A stretch of DNA of 26,691 nt, taken from the IMG/VR virus record IMGVR_UViG_3300025806_000177, positions 1 to 26,691 of that record. One strand, written 5' to 3'. The stretch is from a virus. Position numbers and translations under genes: made by a program. Under the pieces are notes generated by a model. It worked only from the letters and a program-made list of their open reading frames with translations, made no database searches and was not told the origin of the DNA. Every line of letters begins with the position of its first letter. The first letter of the stretch is position 1. Below, one piece after another: positions 5,538-14,025 of this stretch.

Positions 5538-7406
5538 ATGAAGTTATATGAAGATTATATTCATCAAAGTAAATACGCACGGTACTTAGACGAACAACAA
5601 CGTAGAGAATCGTGGGATGAAACTGTGTCTAGGTACGTAGATTACTGGGTTGATAAGGGGCTTATAGAAGGGGAGGATATAACAGACATAGTTACAGCTA
5701 TATCTGACAAGAGAGTTATGCCTTCTATGAGAGCTATGATGACTGCGGGTAAAGCATTAGACCGTGATAATGTAGCGGGATATAACTGTTCATACTTGCC
5801 AGTAGACCACCCTCGCGCCTTTGATGAAGCACTATATATACTGTGTTGTGGTACTGGTGTTGGCTTCTCAGTTGAGCGTAAGTTTACTGATAAGTTACCT
5901 GAAGTAGCTGAAGAGTTCCAAGATACTGATAGCACTATAGTAGTAGCAGATAGTAAACTAGGTTGGGCTAGTTCATACAAAGAGTTAATATCATTATTGT
6001 ATAATGGTAGAGTACCTACATGGGATACTTCCAAAGTTAGAAAGAAAGGAGAGAGGTTAAAGACCTTTGGTGGTAGAGCTAGTGGTGCTGAACCTCTGAT
6101 TGACTTGTTCCAATTCACTACTTATATATTTAAAACAGCAGCAGGGCGAAGGCTAACTCCGTTGGAGTGCCACGACTTGATGTGTAAAGTAGGAGATATA
6201 GTTGTAGTAGGTGGTGTTCGTAGGTCAGCGATGATTAGTTTATCAGACCTAGAAGACAGTCAAATGAGAACAGCTAAGTTTGGTAGATGGTGGGACGCTA
6301 ACCCACACAGAGCATTGTCTAATAACTCAGTTTGCTATGAGTCTAAACCTACTATGGAGCAGTTCATGGAAGAATGGAAAGCATTATACATGTCACACTC
6401 AGGTGAGCGTGGTATATTTTCTCGTGCTGCTGCTAAAAAGCTATCACCTAGTCGTAGAGATACTAACTTTGACTTCGGGACGAACCCTTGTAGTGAGATA
6501 GTTCTGCGTCCAAATCAATTCTGCAATTTAACAGAGGTAATTGTTAGACCAGATGATGATCTTGATTCTCTCAAAGAGAAAGTTAGATTAGCTACCATAC
6601 TAGGTACGTTACAGGCTACACTAACAGACTTCAGATACCTACGAGGTATATGGAAGAAGAATACAGAAGAGGAACGCTTACTTGGTGTTAGTATGACCGG
6701 TATAAGTGACCACCCTGTGTTAATGAATGAGAAATCTATAGACCTACCTAGATGGTTGGAGGAACTAAAAGATGTTTCCATTAAGACTAATAAGATATGG
6801 GCAGATAAGTTGGGTATTCCTGAAAGTACCAGTATTACTTGCGTTAAGCCTAGTGGTACTGTTAGTCAGCTTTGTGATACTGCTAGTGGTATCCATCCTC
6901 GTTACAATAGCTACTACATTAGACGAGTACGACAAGATAACAAAGACCCTCTGACAAAGTACATGGATAAGACTGGTATACCAAATGAACCGTGTTCTAT
7001 GAAACCAGATACTACTACTGTATTTGAGTTTCCAATGAAAGCTCCTAAAGGAGCGTTGACTAGAACAGATAAGTCTGCGATAGAACAGCTTGAGCATTGG
7101 TTAGTGTATCAAAAGTATTGGTGTGAGCATAAGCCAAGCATAACTGTTTATGTACGTGAGGATGAGTGGATGGAGACAGGTGCATGGGTGTATAGTCACT
7201 TTGATTATATGAGTGGAGTTTCATTCTTACCATTCGACAATGGGTCATACCAACAAGCACCGTACACAGACTGTACAGAAAATGAGTACAACGATGCGTT
7301 AAAAGCAATGCCAGAAGATATACAATGGAGCAGTATGATTGAGATGGAAGATAACACAACTAGCAGTCAGGAGTTAGCCTGTACTGGAGGAGCATGTGAA
7401 CTATGA
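5538..7406 (+). CDS. nrdJ: Adenosylcobalamin-dependent (class II) ribonucleotide reductase, monomeric
   Basis: 622-residue reductase that makes deoxyribonucleotides using vitamin B12. It matches the Lactobacillus leichmannii ribonucleoside-triphosphate reductase type. Active-site residues are Cys84 (GYNCSYLP), Asn316, Cys318 and Glu320 (TNPCSEI) and Cys329 (QFCNL). The 11-residue spacing from Cys318 to Cys329 equals that of Cys408 to Cys419 in the model enzyme. The C-terminal redox pair is CTGGAC (Cys615, Cys620). Other hallmarks are CGTGVGFSVER, FGGRASGAEPL, VGGVRRSAMISLSD and CVKPSGTVSQL. It is shorter than the bacterial enzyme (739), as usual in phages. Ribosome site GGGAGAAG lies before ATG 5538. 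The activity needs B12 from the host. Confidence 0.95.
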   Translation: MKLYEDYIHQSKYARYLDEQQRRESWDETVSRYVDYWVDKGLIEGEDITDIVTAISDKRVMPSMRAMMTAGKALDRDNVAGYNCSYLPVDHPRAFDEALYILCCGTGVGFSVERKFTDKLPEVAEEFQDTDSTIVVADSKLGWASSYKELISLLYNGRVPTWDTSKVRKKGERLKTFGGRASGAEPLIDLFQFTTYIFKTAAGRRLTPLECHDLMCKVGDIVVVGGVRRSAMISLSDLEDSQMRTAKFGRWWDANPHRALSNNSVCYESKPTMEQFMEEWKALYMSHSGERGIFSRAAAKKLSPSRRDTNFDFGTNPCSEIVLRPNQFCNLTEVIVRPDDDLDSLKEKVRLATILGTLQATLTDFRYLRGIWKKNTEEERLLGVSMTGISDHPVLMNEKSIDLPRWLEELKDVSIKTNKIWADKLGIPESTSITCVKPSGTVSQLCDTASGIHPRYNSYYIRRVRQDNKDPLTKYMDKTGIPNEPCSMKPDTTTVFEFPMKAPKGALTRTDKSAIEQLEHWLVYQKYWCEHKPSITVYVREDEWMETGAWVYSHFDYMSGVSFLPFDNGSYQQAPYTDCTENEYNDALKAMPEDIQWSSMIEMEDNTTSSQELACTGGACEL

Positions 7407-7639
7407 GTAAAGATATAAACAGTAACTACTATGATGCAGGTGATATAGAAGTTTTAGATGTCATTAAAGCAAAACTTACACCCCCTCAGTATGAGGGGTA
7501 CTTGCTAGGTAACTCTATTAAGTACAGCCTAAGACTTAACTGGAAAGGTAGTAAGGCTAGAGATGCAGAAAAGTTAAAGAACTACAGTGAGTGGTATTAT
7601 CACTGCATAAACCAACCTATTAAAGAGAGAACAGAATAG
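7403..7639 (+). CDS. DUF3310 family protein (T7 gp1.7-like region)
   Basis: 78 residues. The pattern matches DUF3310: NYYDAGDIEVLDVIKAKLTP, then YLLGNSIKYSLRLNWKGS and a C-terminal helix with DAEKLKNYSEWYYH. Proteins with this domain are common next to phage nucleotide-metabolism genes, and T7 gp1.7, a nucleotide kinase, carries a related region. The position directly after the ribonucleotide reductase, coupled by ATGA overlap, fits a role in nucleotide metabolism; that role is inferred. Confidence 0.8.
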   Translation: MSKDINSNYYDAGDIEVLDVIKAKLTPPQYEGYLLGNSIKYSLRLNWKGSKARDAEKLKNYSEWYYHCINQPIKERTE

Positions 7640-7650
7640 GAGATATATAT

Positions 7651-7938
7651 ATGAATGTAGTTGACATAAGTGAAAAAAAAGATAATATAGAACTATATCG
7701 GGCTGTCATAAGAACCTCTTCTAAGGGAGAGTTAGTAACTTACTTTACAGGGTATTTGTTTGATAAAGAAGAAGGGCTACCTGATACCATTTTCTTTCTT
7801 TATAATGAAAAGATTAGTGAAACACCTCATCTTATGATTAACATGGCTAATATAGAGTTCATCGAGATGGAGCTTATAAAGGATGATGATGAAGAAGATG
7901 ATAACTACACTACAGAACAGGAAAGAAACGATGATTAA
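7651..7938 (+). CDS. Unknown protein, 95 residues, acidic C-terminus
   Basis: No family recognised. ATG 7651 follows AGGAGATATAT, a strong T7-style ribosome site. The body looks beta-rich (LYRAVIRTSSKGELVTYFTG, then GLPDTIFFLYN and LMINMANIEFIEMEL). The end is a disordered acidic tail (KDDDEEDDN). It overlaps the next gene by 8 bases. Confidence 0.7.
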   Translation: MNVVDISEKKDNIELYRAVIRTSSKGELVTYFTGYLFDKEEGLPDTIFFLYNEKISETPHLMINMANIEFIEMELIKDDDEEDDNYTTEQERNDD

Positions 7939-8098
7939 AATGAGATGTGGTTTAAAGTGTCCTGAGTGTGGTAGTTGTAACACCGAGTACAGAGAAGGAC
8001 ATAGGCAAACTTCAGATACACCTGCTGAACTTTCTGGATGGGAGTGTGTTTGTGGTGTTTGTTTTGAAGAGGACAGTGTTAATTATGACGACTGGTAA
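7931..8098 (+). CDS. Zinc-ribbon-like protein, 55 residues
   Basis: ATG 7931 is preferred over the upstream in-frame ATG at 7883, because AGGAAAG lies at 7919-7925 and the overlap with the previous gene is then short (8 bases). Cysteine pairs fit a zinc ribbon: Cys10/Cys13 (KCPECGS), with further Cys6 and Cys16, and Cys39/Cys41/Cys44 (WECVCGVC). The acidic end is NYDDW. The role is unknown; such ribbons often bind nucleic acid or RNA polymerase. Confidence 0.6.
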   Translation: MIKMRCGLKCPECGSCNTEYREGHRQTSDTPAELSGWECVCGVCFEEDSVNYDDW

Positions 8099-8125
8099 GA
8101 CTAGTCAAGGAGATAGGTAACTTAA

Positions 8126-8344
8126 ATGAGAGATGATCTATGTGATAATTGTCATAGGAAAGCACCTCTTAAACTAACAGTTGGGTTTCAGATGCTATGT
8201 GTTGTATGTATGCACGACCAGTTTCAATATCCTTTAATGGATGCTTTGGAAGAGAAAGAAGCGAATGATATGAAACAAGAAGCATTGAAGAAACTAGCAA
8301 AAGACTTTAATAAAAAACTAGGGAGAGATAAACCAGATGAATAG
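8126..8344 (+). CDS. Zinc-finger-like protein, 72 residues
   Basis: Two CxxC pairs (Cys6/Cys9 in LCDNCH and Cys25/Cys28 in LCVVCM) make a probable zinc-binding module. A charged helix follows (LEEKEANDMKQEALKKLAKD). AAGGAGATAGGT lies ahead of ATG 8126. It overlaps the next gene by 8 bases. The function is unknown. It is the second small Cys-pair protein in a row, which suggests a cluster of small regulators. Confidence 0.65.
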   Translation: MRDDLCDNCHRKAPLKLTVGFQMLCVVCMHDQFQYPLMDALEEKEANDMKQEALKKLAKDFNKKLGRDKPDE

Positions 8345-8477
8345 TATACCAGTTATCAAAGAGTGGAAGAGTATAGATGGTGCATTGCGGGGAGTTATTA
8401 GAAACGGTACGTTATTACTTGACAAGAATAGCCAAGTAATATTACGTACCGAGAATGTAAGACTACTTAAAACTTAA
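8337..8477 (+). CDS. Unknown small protein, 46 residues, last gene of the rightward arm
   Basis: ATG 8337 is inside the end of the previous gene and the stop is TAA 8475-8477. The ribosome site is probably GGGAGAG around 8321-8327. The sequence is IPVIKEWKSIDGALRGVIRN then GTLLLDKNSQVILRTENVRL, a short beta-rich domain with no recognised family. Its last 11 bases overlap the end of the leftward arm's final gene. Confidence 0.55.
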   Translation: MNSIPVIKEWKSIDGALRGVIRNGTLLLDKNSQVILRTENVRLLKT

Positions 8478-11400
8478 ATTTAAAATCATCGTCCTTTAAA
8501 TCAAACTCCATATCATCACTAAGTAAACCAAAGTTATCATTAGCATCTTCACCAAACATGTAGTACATTGCTTTTCCTGTTAGTGGAACATGTCTAGCAG
8601 CTTTCCAGAAACTAGCTTGCCCTGTTACTGCTTTAAATATATCCTCTCCGGCACTAACAACTGGGGGAGCTAGAAAACCCGTTACAGCATCCTGTAACTC
8701 CCCTGTTTTTATTTTGTTATAAGTATATTTATTAGCACCTAGTATACGCATAGTGTTTACAGCTAAAAACTCAGGAGCAGTTGTGTCCCCGTAATTTTCC
8801 TCAAAGTCACCTCGTATAGCAGACTTGGCTGCGTCAATAGCACCATTAGTACCACCAACCATCAGTCCATATGCAGATAGTCTACTAATACCTTTAGCAT
8901 AATCTCCTCTTTTAATATCTTTAAGTGCTGTGTTGCGTAACAAGTCCCACTGCTTCAACATGAATGTCTTCATGGAATATAATATCCTAGCGTTAGGGTG
9001 GTTTAAATATGCAGCAGGTAGGTTTGATAGTGTTATAGGTTGTACTTGCATTAGTTCAGCGAAGGATACATAACGCATATCATCAGTTACAGTTTGACCA
9101 AACTTGCCGTAGTTTTTATATGACTCTACTAGTTTATTTAAATCAGTCTCAGTAAATGAGTTTTTAAATTTACGTCTAAACTTTCGTTCTCCCTGTTTAG
9201 TTAACACTGCTTTGGAGTGAGACAATAGTGAAGCAACTAGGTGAGAGTTTTTACCGAACACATCAACAGCCCTAAATCCTGCTGCTTGTAATAATACATC
9301 CGTTGCACCACCTTGAGCTACTTGAAATGGGTTTTTTATTATTTTATTAATAGTTGAATCGAGAGCAGCCTGTGCTTTTGGTCTAATAGTATGACGTAAC
9401 AGATCATCAATCCAACCAACTGAAGAGTTGTGCATTGAAAACTCCCCCGATAAATCCATAGCCGTATCATTATATTTTATAGGTGCTTTTCCTTTAGCAA
9501 CCATAGCAATAGCTTTAGCTGCTGTTGTTACACCATGCACATACGCTACAGAAGGTAGATCACCTATTTGAGTAGCAGTAGAGAATGGATTAGCTAGTGC
9601 TATAACATTACCAACTGCTCTTGCTTGTCTTATAACAGACATTGCTGCTTGTTCTCCCCCAATAAACCTAGCACGTAGCGCATACTCAAGGTCTTTCTTT
9701 TGTTTAACAGTAATCTTTTTACCTTCTCTTAACTTTCCAACTAAGTTAGATATTTGTAAAGTTTCATCTGCACCTCCTAGATAGGAAGTATCCATATTAC
9801 CAAAAAAATTACGCTTTGCAATTTCACTATTAACAGAAGTTACATATTTTACAAGTGCAACATCTGAGTTATGAAAGAACTGTTGCATATCTTCTGATAC
9901 TGTCTTTATTTTTCTTGATTTTGTAAATGAAGGTTTAGACATTAAAGTTTTAATTTCAGGTCTAGTTATAAATTTACCCCACACCTCACCATATTGTTCT
10001 GGAGTTAAGTCATAGTGTTTATAGTTAGTACTATCATCCTCTTCTTTCTTTTTATTTTCTTTCTTTTTAGTAGGTGTTTTACTTTCTGATTTACCTACTT
10101 CAACTCGTTTTCTATCAATCATCTGCTCAAATAATCTATTAGAGGCTACTTCCTCACCGTTTAAATCTTTTAATTTGACTGATTGGAAATTAGTATTTAC
10201 ATATCTCATTAGTCCTTCAGAGTTTTTAACAGACCGTGGAAAATAGTTTGGTAGATAGTTAACATTTTCTCCCATATGAGCTACCTGATGTTTATATTTA
10301 GTATTAAGGAGTGGCTTAACTGCACCAACAAACTCACTTCTCATAGACTTAGGCATAAGTTTAGCTGCCTCATCTAGTTGTTGACTATTTAATAATGAAT
10401 CTATTGCCTTTCTTTGGTCAGGAGGTAGTCCTTGCATATTTGATTGCCATCGTGCAAATATATTAAAGTCTCTAGCGTTAGCTGTTGCTAATTCATATTC
10501 CATCCTAGTTACAGAAGCACCTAGTTTAGGGTGAATGTCGTTAGCAAAAGATACAAGAGGACGTACTACTTTCCATATAGGAATATTAGAATTTAAAGTT
10601 CTAGCTATAGGGTCAACTGTATGATAATATGCTTTTTGTAATCCTGATAATTCTTTTCTAGGAATAAAAGAAGGTTCTCCAGTTAATTTATTATCTCTCC
10701 ATTTAGTACGAACACCAAATGTTTCAGCCCAATCTGCAAGTATATCTCCATCTAATCCTTCTTTAGTAGCAGCTTGCCAATATGCAGAAGGAGCATCTAA
10801 CTCACCTTCTTTAATAAGGTCAGCAGCCCTAGCTTCAACCTTTGCAACTTTCCGTTCTGCTTTTTTAGCTTTCATATTAAACAGTTTATCATTAATTTTA
10901 GTACTAGTAGTATCAATACTTTTCTTAACTAGGGTAGGTGACGACTTATAAAATAACTTAGCAGCAGGTTTTGTTACAGCACTTATCCCTCCTAGCGTTA
11001 CGTATGTAGTGGGGTCAACGACAATATCACTTGTTAGACCAAGACTTACTGCCAAAGAAGCAGCTAGTTTTGGGTTTTTACCTATGTAAGAATACAGTGG
11101 ATTCCTACGTTCAGCATCAGGATTGTATGCAGCCTCTTCAAACTTTCTAAATAAATTCTCTTGAAAGGAGGTGACTACTTCTGGATTACCCAACCATGCA
11201 CCTTTGACAGCATCTATCCTAGACATAGGATCACTAGCTATTTTAGAAATTAAACTAAGAGGAGTCGTGGGTAGTAACTTACTTGCACCTGATAGAACAG
11301 CTTTAGCTCGTTCTACATTAGTAACAGAACTATCAGTAATTGAACGAGTATCGTTATCAGGATTGTATGTAGGTTTAGCTGCATCTCCTATATCATTTAT

Positions 11401-11679
11401 TAATACTGCTCTAAGAACGCTACCAACCCGCATAACCCCCTCACCAAACCCATCTACAGGATCAAACCCACGTTCATCTTTTTCATTGTTACCACCCCAG
11501 AACGAAAAAGACTCCTCTTCTTGTTTAACAGGTTTAGTATCATTGATACTAACACCCCCACCGTAGTGCTTTTTCTTAATAAAAGCTATAGCATCTCCTT
11601 CAGTCTTTCCCTCTGGCACGGTAACAGAGAAACTGCGCCCGTCTTTTTTATTGTTTACAGTAAATGTGCGTTCAGACAT
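8467..11679 (-). CDS. Large internal virion / DNA-ejection protein, 1070 residues
   Basis: Largest gene of the window and last of the leftward arm. Its size and place after two other probable internal virion proteins match the T7 gp14-gp15-gp16 order, so it is most likely the large ejection protein that enters the host envelope with the DNA. The N-terminus has a small domain (FTVNNKKDGRSFSVTVPEGK, about residues 5-24) and then a low-complexity acidic linker. The middle is long and helical, with a Lys/Glu-rich stretch (TPTKKKENKKKEEDDS) near residue 540. The C-terminus is acidic. No lysozyme or transglycosylase active site was recognised. The start ATG shares its A with the upstream TAA (TAATG). 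Confidence 0.72.
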   Translation of the reverse strand: MSERTFTVNNKKDGRSFSVTVPEGKTEGDAIAFIKKKHYGGGVSINDTKPVKQEEESFSFWGGNNEKDERGFDPVDGFGEGVMRVGSVLRAVLINDIGDAAKPTYNPDNDTRSITDSSVTNVERAKAVLSGASKLLPTTPLSLISKIASDPMSRIDAVKGAWLGNPEVVTSFQENLFRKFEEAAYNPDAERRNPLYSYIGKNPKLAASLAVSLGLTSDIVVDPTTYVTLGGISAVTKPAAKLFYKSSPTLVKKSIDTTSTKINDKLFNMKAKKAERKVAKVEARAADLIKEGELDAPSAYWQAATKEGLDGDILADWAETFGVRTKWRDNKLTGEPSFIPRKELSGLQKAYYHTVDPIARTLNSNIPIWKVVRPLVSFANDIHPKLGASVTRMEYELATANARDFNIFARWQSNMQGLPPDQRKAIDSLLNSQQLDEAAKLMPKSMRSEFVGAVKPLLNTKYKHQVAHMGENVNYLPNYFPRSVKNSEGLMRYVNTNFQSVKLKDLNGEEVASNRLFEQMIDRKRVEVGKSESKTPTKKKENKKKEEDDSTNYKHYDLTPEQYGEVWGKFITRPEIKTLMSKPSFTKSRKIKTVSEDMQQFFHNSDVALVKYVTSVNSEIAKRNFFGNMDTSYLGGADETLQISNLVGKLREGKKITVKQKKDLEYALRARFIGGEQAAMSVIRQARAVGNVIALANPFSTATQIGDLPSVAYVHGVTTAAKAIAMVAKGKAPIKYNDTAMDLSGEFSMHNSSVGWIDDLLRHTIRPKAQAALDSTINKIIKNPFQVAQGGATDVLLQAAGFRAVDVFGKNSHLVASLLSHSKAVLTKQGERKFRRKFKNSFTETDLNKLVESYKNYGKFGQTVTDDMRYVSFAELMQVQPITLSNLPAAYLNHPNARILYSMKTFMLKQWDLLRNTALKDIKRGDYAKGISRLSAYGLMVGGTNGAIDAAKSAIRGDFEENYGDTTAPEFLAVNTMRILGANKYTYNKIKTGELQDAVTGFLAPPVVSAGEDIFKAVTGQASFWKAARHVPLTGKAMYYMFGEDANDNFGLLSDDMEFDLKDDDFKFKF
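11536..11550. repeat. Palindrome AGTATCA-T-TGATACT inside the large virion gene
   Basis: Exact copy of the palindrome at 5498-5512. The symmetry extends to TTAGTATCATTGATACTAA (11534-11552, 9-base arms). It lies in the early codons of the 1070-residue gene, encoding SINDTK. Its presence in coding sequence on the opposite arm suggests a phage-wide recognition site or a translation-affecting hairpin. Confidence 0.5.
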
Positions 11680-12908
11680 TATTTAATCTCTACTGCTGTA
11701 AAGCCATCATCACCATCACCACCAGAAACAATATCAACGCTTCCAGTGAGTGGAATAGGTACACCAAAAAAGGATGCTTTACCGTATCTAACATTAGCAT
11801 CCATAACATTTACGGTAGCTATTTCTATTGCATTTTCAGTAGAGATTCCTTTATTTTGCGCTGAAACTTGTTTAGTTGCTTGTGCTACTAAAAGTCTAAA
11901 CTGCGCTAACTGCTTTTCGTTCATTTCTGAAACAGTCTCTTTGTAATTATCATTAGAATTAACAATCACATCAAGAGTACTGGCTACATTTTTTATCTCA
12001 CTTAGCGAAGGCATGTTAACTTTTTCCCCTTGATCTGCAATTAGTGCTTCTATATCAACTCTCCTTGCTTTAATTCCAAGATCTTCATTAATTTGCCGTA
12101 AACGACTTTCATTATATCTAATAGTAGCCATATCAGTTAAATTTTGTCTTTGCTCTGCTGCTTTTTGTATATCTACCTTAGCACCTTCAAGGTCTGCTAT
12201 CTGTTGATCTATCTTTAAAGCATCAGCTTCCCTAACTCCTGCTGCACGATCTAACTTTAGTTTTTCTATTTGATTATTAATACCTGCGTCCATTTCTCTA
12301 ATTTTTGCTTTATTTAACTTTATTTCGCTATTCAGTATCTGAGGTAGTAATTCATTTCTAATATCAATAGCTTTAGTTGAACTTAACAACTGTTCTATTT
12401 GTCCTTTTTTTAATTCCAGATCTTTGTTAAACAAATCATCAAATACTCCTACATTCTTATCTATTAAATTTGACTCTGACTTTGTTTTTTCTGTTTGCGA
12501 TTTCTTATAATTTGTATCTGCTAAAGTAGATTCAGTAGACATTCCTGTTTTAGCAGCTAAGTCAGATTCATCTTGGTAACCCGCTACAGATAACCTATCT
12601 GCTAAAGTAGAAAAGTATTCACCATCTCTAGGTTTACCTTTAAAATCATTTGCTAACTGTTGTCTAATTTGAGTAATCTTTCTAACTTTAACCATAGGGT
12701 TTTCACCAAATAAATCAGGTCTAGCTACCTGTGCTGCACCTGTTATTGCATTTCCAAGTAAAGCACCACGCTCATTAGCTCTCATTACTTTGTTTCCCAA
12801 TAAGTTATCTATTGATCCACTACGAGTAAGTGTGTCTTTATTTGCGTTAGCAAGATCTTGGTTTTGTTGTGCTTGTACTTCTCGTACACCTTCAAATAAA
12901 CTAGCCAT
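11679..12908 (-). CDS. Internal virion protein, 409 residues, coiled-coil rich
   Basis: Long helical protein with many heptad-like stretches (for example KLNKAKIREMDAGINNQIEK, then KLKLDRAAGVREADALKIDQ). Ala/Gln/Asn-rich ends are typical of podovirus internal core proteins. The N-terminus is MASLFEGVREVQAQQNQDLA. It lies between a Gly-rich 281-residue protein and the 1070-residue protein, the position of T7 gp15. Ribosome site AGGAATTAAAAAAT lies before ATG at 12908. No enzymatic motif is seen. The role is inferred from order and composition. Confidence 0.65.
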   Translation of the reverse strand: MASLFEGVREVQAQQNQDLANANKDTLTRSGSIDNLLGNKVMRANERGALLGNAITGAAQVARPDLFGENPMVKVRKITQIRQQLANDFKGKPRDGEYFSTLADRLSVAGYQDESDLAAKTGMSTESTLADTNYKKSQTEKTKSESNLIDKNVGVFDDLFNKDLELKKGQIEQLLSSTKAIDIRNELLPQILNSEIKLNKAKIREMDAGINNQIEKLKLDRAAGVREADALKIDQQIADLEGAKVDIQKAAEQRQNLTDMATIRYNESRLRQINEDLGIKARRVDIEALIADQGEKVNMPSLSEIKNVASTLDVIVNSNDNYKETVSEMNEKQLAQFRLLVAQATKQVSAQNKGISTENAIEIATVNVMDANVRYGKASFFGVPIPLTGSVDIVSGGDGDDGFTAVEIK

Positions 12909-12920
12909 ATTTTTTAATTC

Positions 12921-13766
12921 CTATCCATTTAAACCGGCAAACTTACCAAATAAATTATTATTAGATAATGGATTGCCACCTTGAGCAAATCCAAAAGCTC
13001 CTTTAGTAGCACCTAGTGACCCTAGACCACTAAACCCTGCTCCTGCTGCACTACTTGCTCCTAGACTACCTCCTAGACTACCCCCACCAGTATAATAAGC
13101 CATACCTAAGTTTACTGCTGTTCCTAATATATTACTAAAAAAACTACCCTCTGCTTCTTGTGAAGCTAGGTCAGCTTGGTATTGTTGATTTGCTTGATTT
13201 GCCATTATTGCTGCTTGATTAAAATAACCGGCTTGATCTCGATTAGCTACGTTTTCACCACCGCCTAAGAAGTTTTGATAATTACCAAGTGCAGCATTTT
13301 GATTTCCAAAAAGTTGCTGCTGTTGTGCGTCCCCTGCATTAAGTAGATTTAAATAGTTAGTGTCTCTGTTTAACTCTCGTTCTCCTGCAAACAAAGCGTT
13401 TTGTTGTCGTTGTCCAGAAGTTACACCAACACCACCTCCTGTTGCAGCTTGAGTAGCCATTAGTCTATTAGTAGCTAACAGATCATCTCTGTTTAATCTA
13501 TTACGCATTAACTTTAATCGTTCATCTGCAAACGTAACTGGACTAAATTCATTATACTGATCTCTAGTGTTGTCTGCTATTCCTAAAAACCTATTTCGTA
13601 TATCAGATCCATCTGGAGATAATGTAACATTAGTAACACCATCTTTATTATAAGATGTGTTATACAAAAGCCCATCTGTTCTTGCACTGTTTGGTCTTAA
13701 TTGATCTAGTGTCGGTGCTTTTACATCACTACCGCCACCACCAAATAAACTACTTAAAAACCCCAT
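12921..13766 (-). CDS. Internal virion protein, 281 residues, Gly/Ala/Gln-rich
   Basis: N-terminus MGFLSSLFGGGGS, as in many podovirus gp14-like core proteins. A Gln/Asn-rich middle follows (NAGDAQQQQLFGNQNAALGN). Near the C-terminus is a hydrophobic, glycine-rich stretch (NILGTAVNLGMAYYTGGGSL, then repeated LGGSLGAS/GLGSLGA) that could insert into a membrane during DNA ejection. It is coupled to the gene before it by TAATG. The role is inferred from composition and position. Confidence 0.65.
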   Translation of the reverse strand: MGFLSSLFGGGGSDVKAPTLDQLRPNSARTDGLLYNTSYNKDGVTNVTLSPDGSDIRNRFLGIADNTRDQYNEFSPVTFADERLKLMRNRLNRDDLLATNRLMATQAATGGGVGVTSGQRQQNALFAGERELNRDTNYLNLLNAGDAQQQQLFGNQNAALGNYQNFLGGGENVANRDQAGYFNQAAIMANQANQQYQADLASQEAEGSFFSNILGTAVNLGMAYYTGGGSLGGSLGASSAAGAGFSGLGSLGATKGAFGFAQGGNPLSNNNLFGKFAGLNG

Positions 13767-14023
13767 TATACTATCCCCTGTTTTGTTAGTTGTAACATTT
13801 GGTCATTCTGTTTAGCCATTGTATTTCTAAACGATTCTACTGCTGCACCTGTCTGTCTAGCTTGTTGTGCGTTCTCTATAAGCAACATTGGCATAAAAGT
13901 CATAGCACATCCAAAGTTATCTACGTCTTCTCCAGACTGTGGATTTTTACCTATGATGTGTGTGTACCACTGACACCCATGTTCTAAACATTCATCTCCA
14001 ATTAATGGACATATCTTTTTCAT
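13766..14023 (-). CDS. Cysteine-motif phage protein, 85 residues, unknown
   Basis: The N-terminal half contains four cysteines and a histidine in a compact pattern: Cys5 (KKICPLIGDEC), Cys12, Cys17 (HGCQWYTH) and Cys39 (NFGCAMTF). This would suit a metal site. The C-terminal half is a helix rich in Gln/Ala (QQARQTGAAVESFRNTMAKQ). It lies between the collar/fibre gene and the internal virion genes, so a virion or assembly role is likely. The family is unnamed as far as I know. Confidence 0.7.
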   Translation of the reverse strand: MKKICPLIGDECLEHGCQWYTHIIGKNPQSGEDVDNFGCAMTFMPMLLIENAQQARQTGAAVESFRNTMAKQNDQMLQLTKQGIV

Positions 14024-14025
14024 TG

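Noticed and set aside
5642-6118. 158-codon open frame on the minus strand
   Set aside because: Lies wholly inside the ribonucleotide reductase gene, has no ribosome site or recognisable protein pattern.
6841-6893. GATAC...GTATC inverted arms resembling the recurrent palindrome
   Set aside because: Arms of only 5 bases around a 9-base gap within conserved reductase codons; does not match the AGTATCA core.
7883-8098. Longer version of the zinc-ribbon gene starting at 7883
   Set aside because: The extra N-terminal residues are read from the acidic tail codons of the previous gene in another frame, and the later ATG 7931 has the ribosome site.
10907-10922. AGTATCAATACTT, a partial match to the palindrome
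   Set aside because: Only 5-base arms match and it is inside coding sequence; likely chance.
11171-11946. Plus-strand open frames opposite the internal virion genes
   Set aside because: Antisense shadows with low-complexity Ser/Leu/Pro composition and no known motif; the minus-strand genes fully explain the region.
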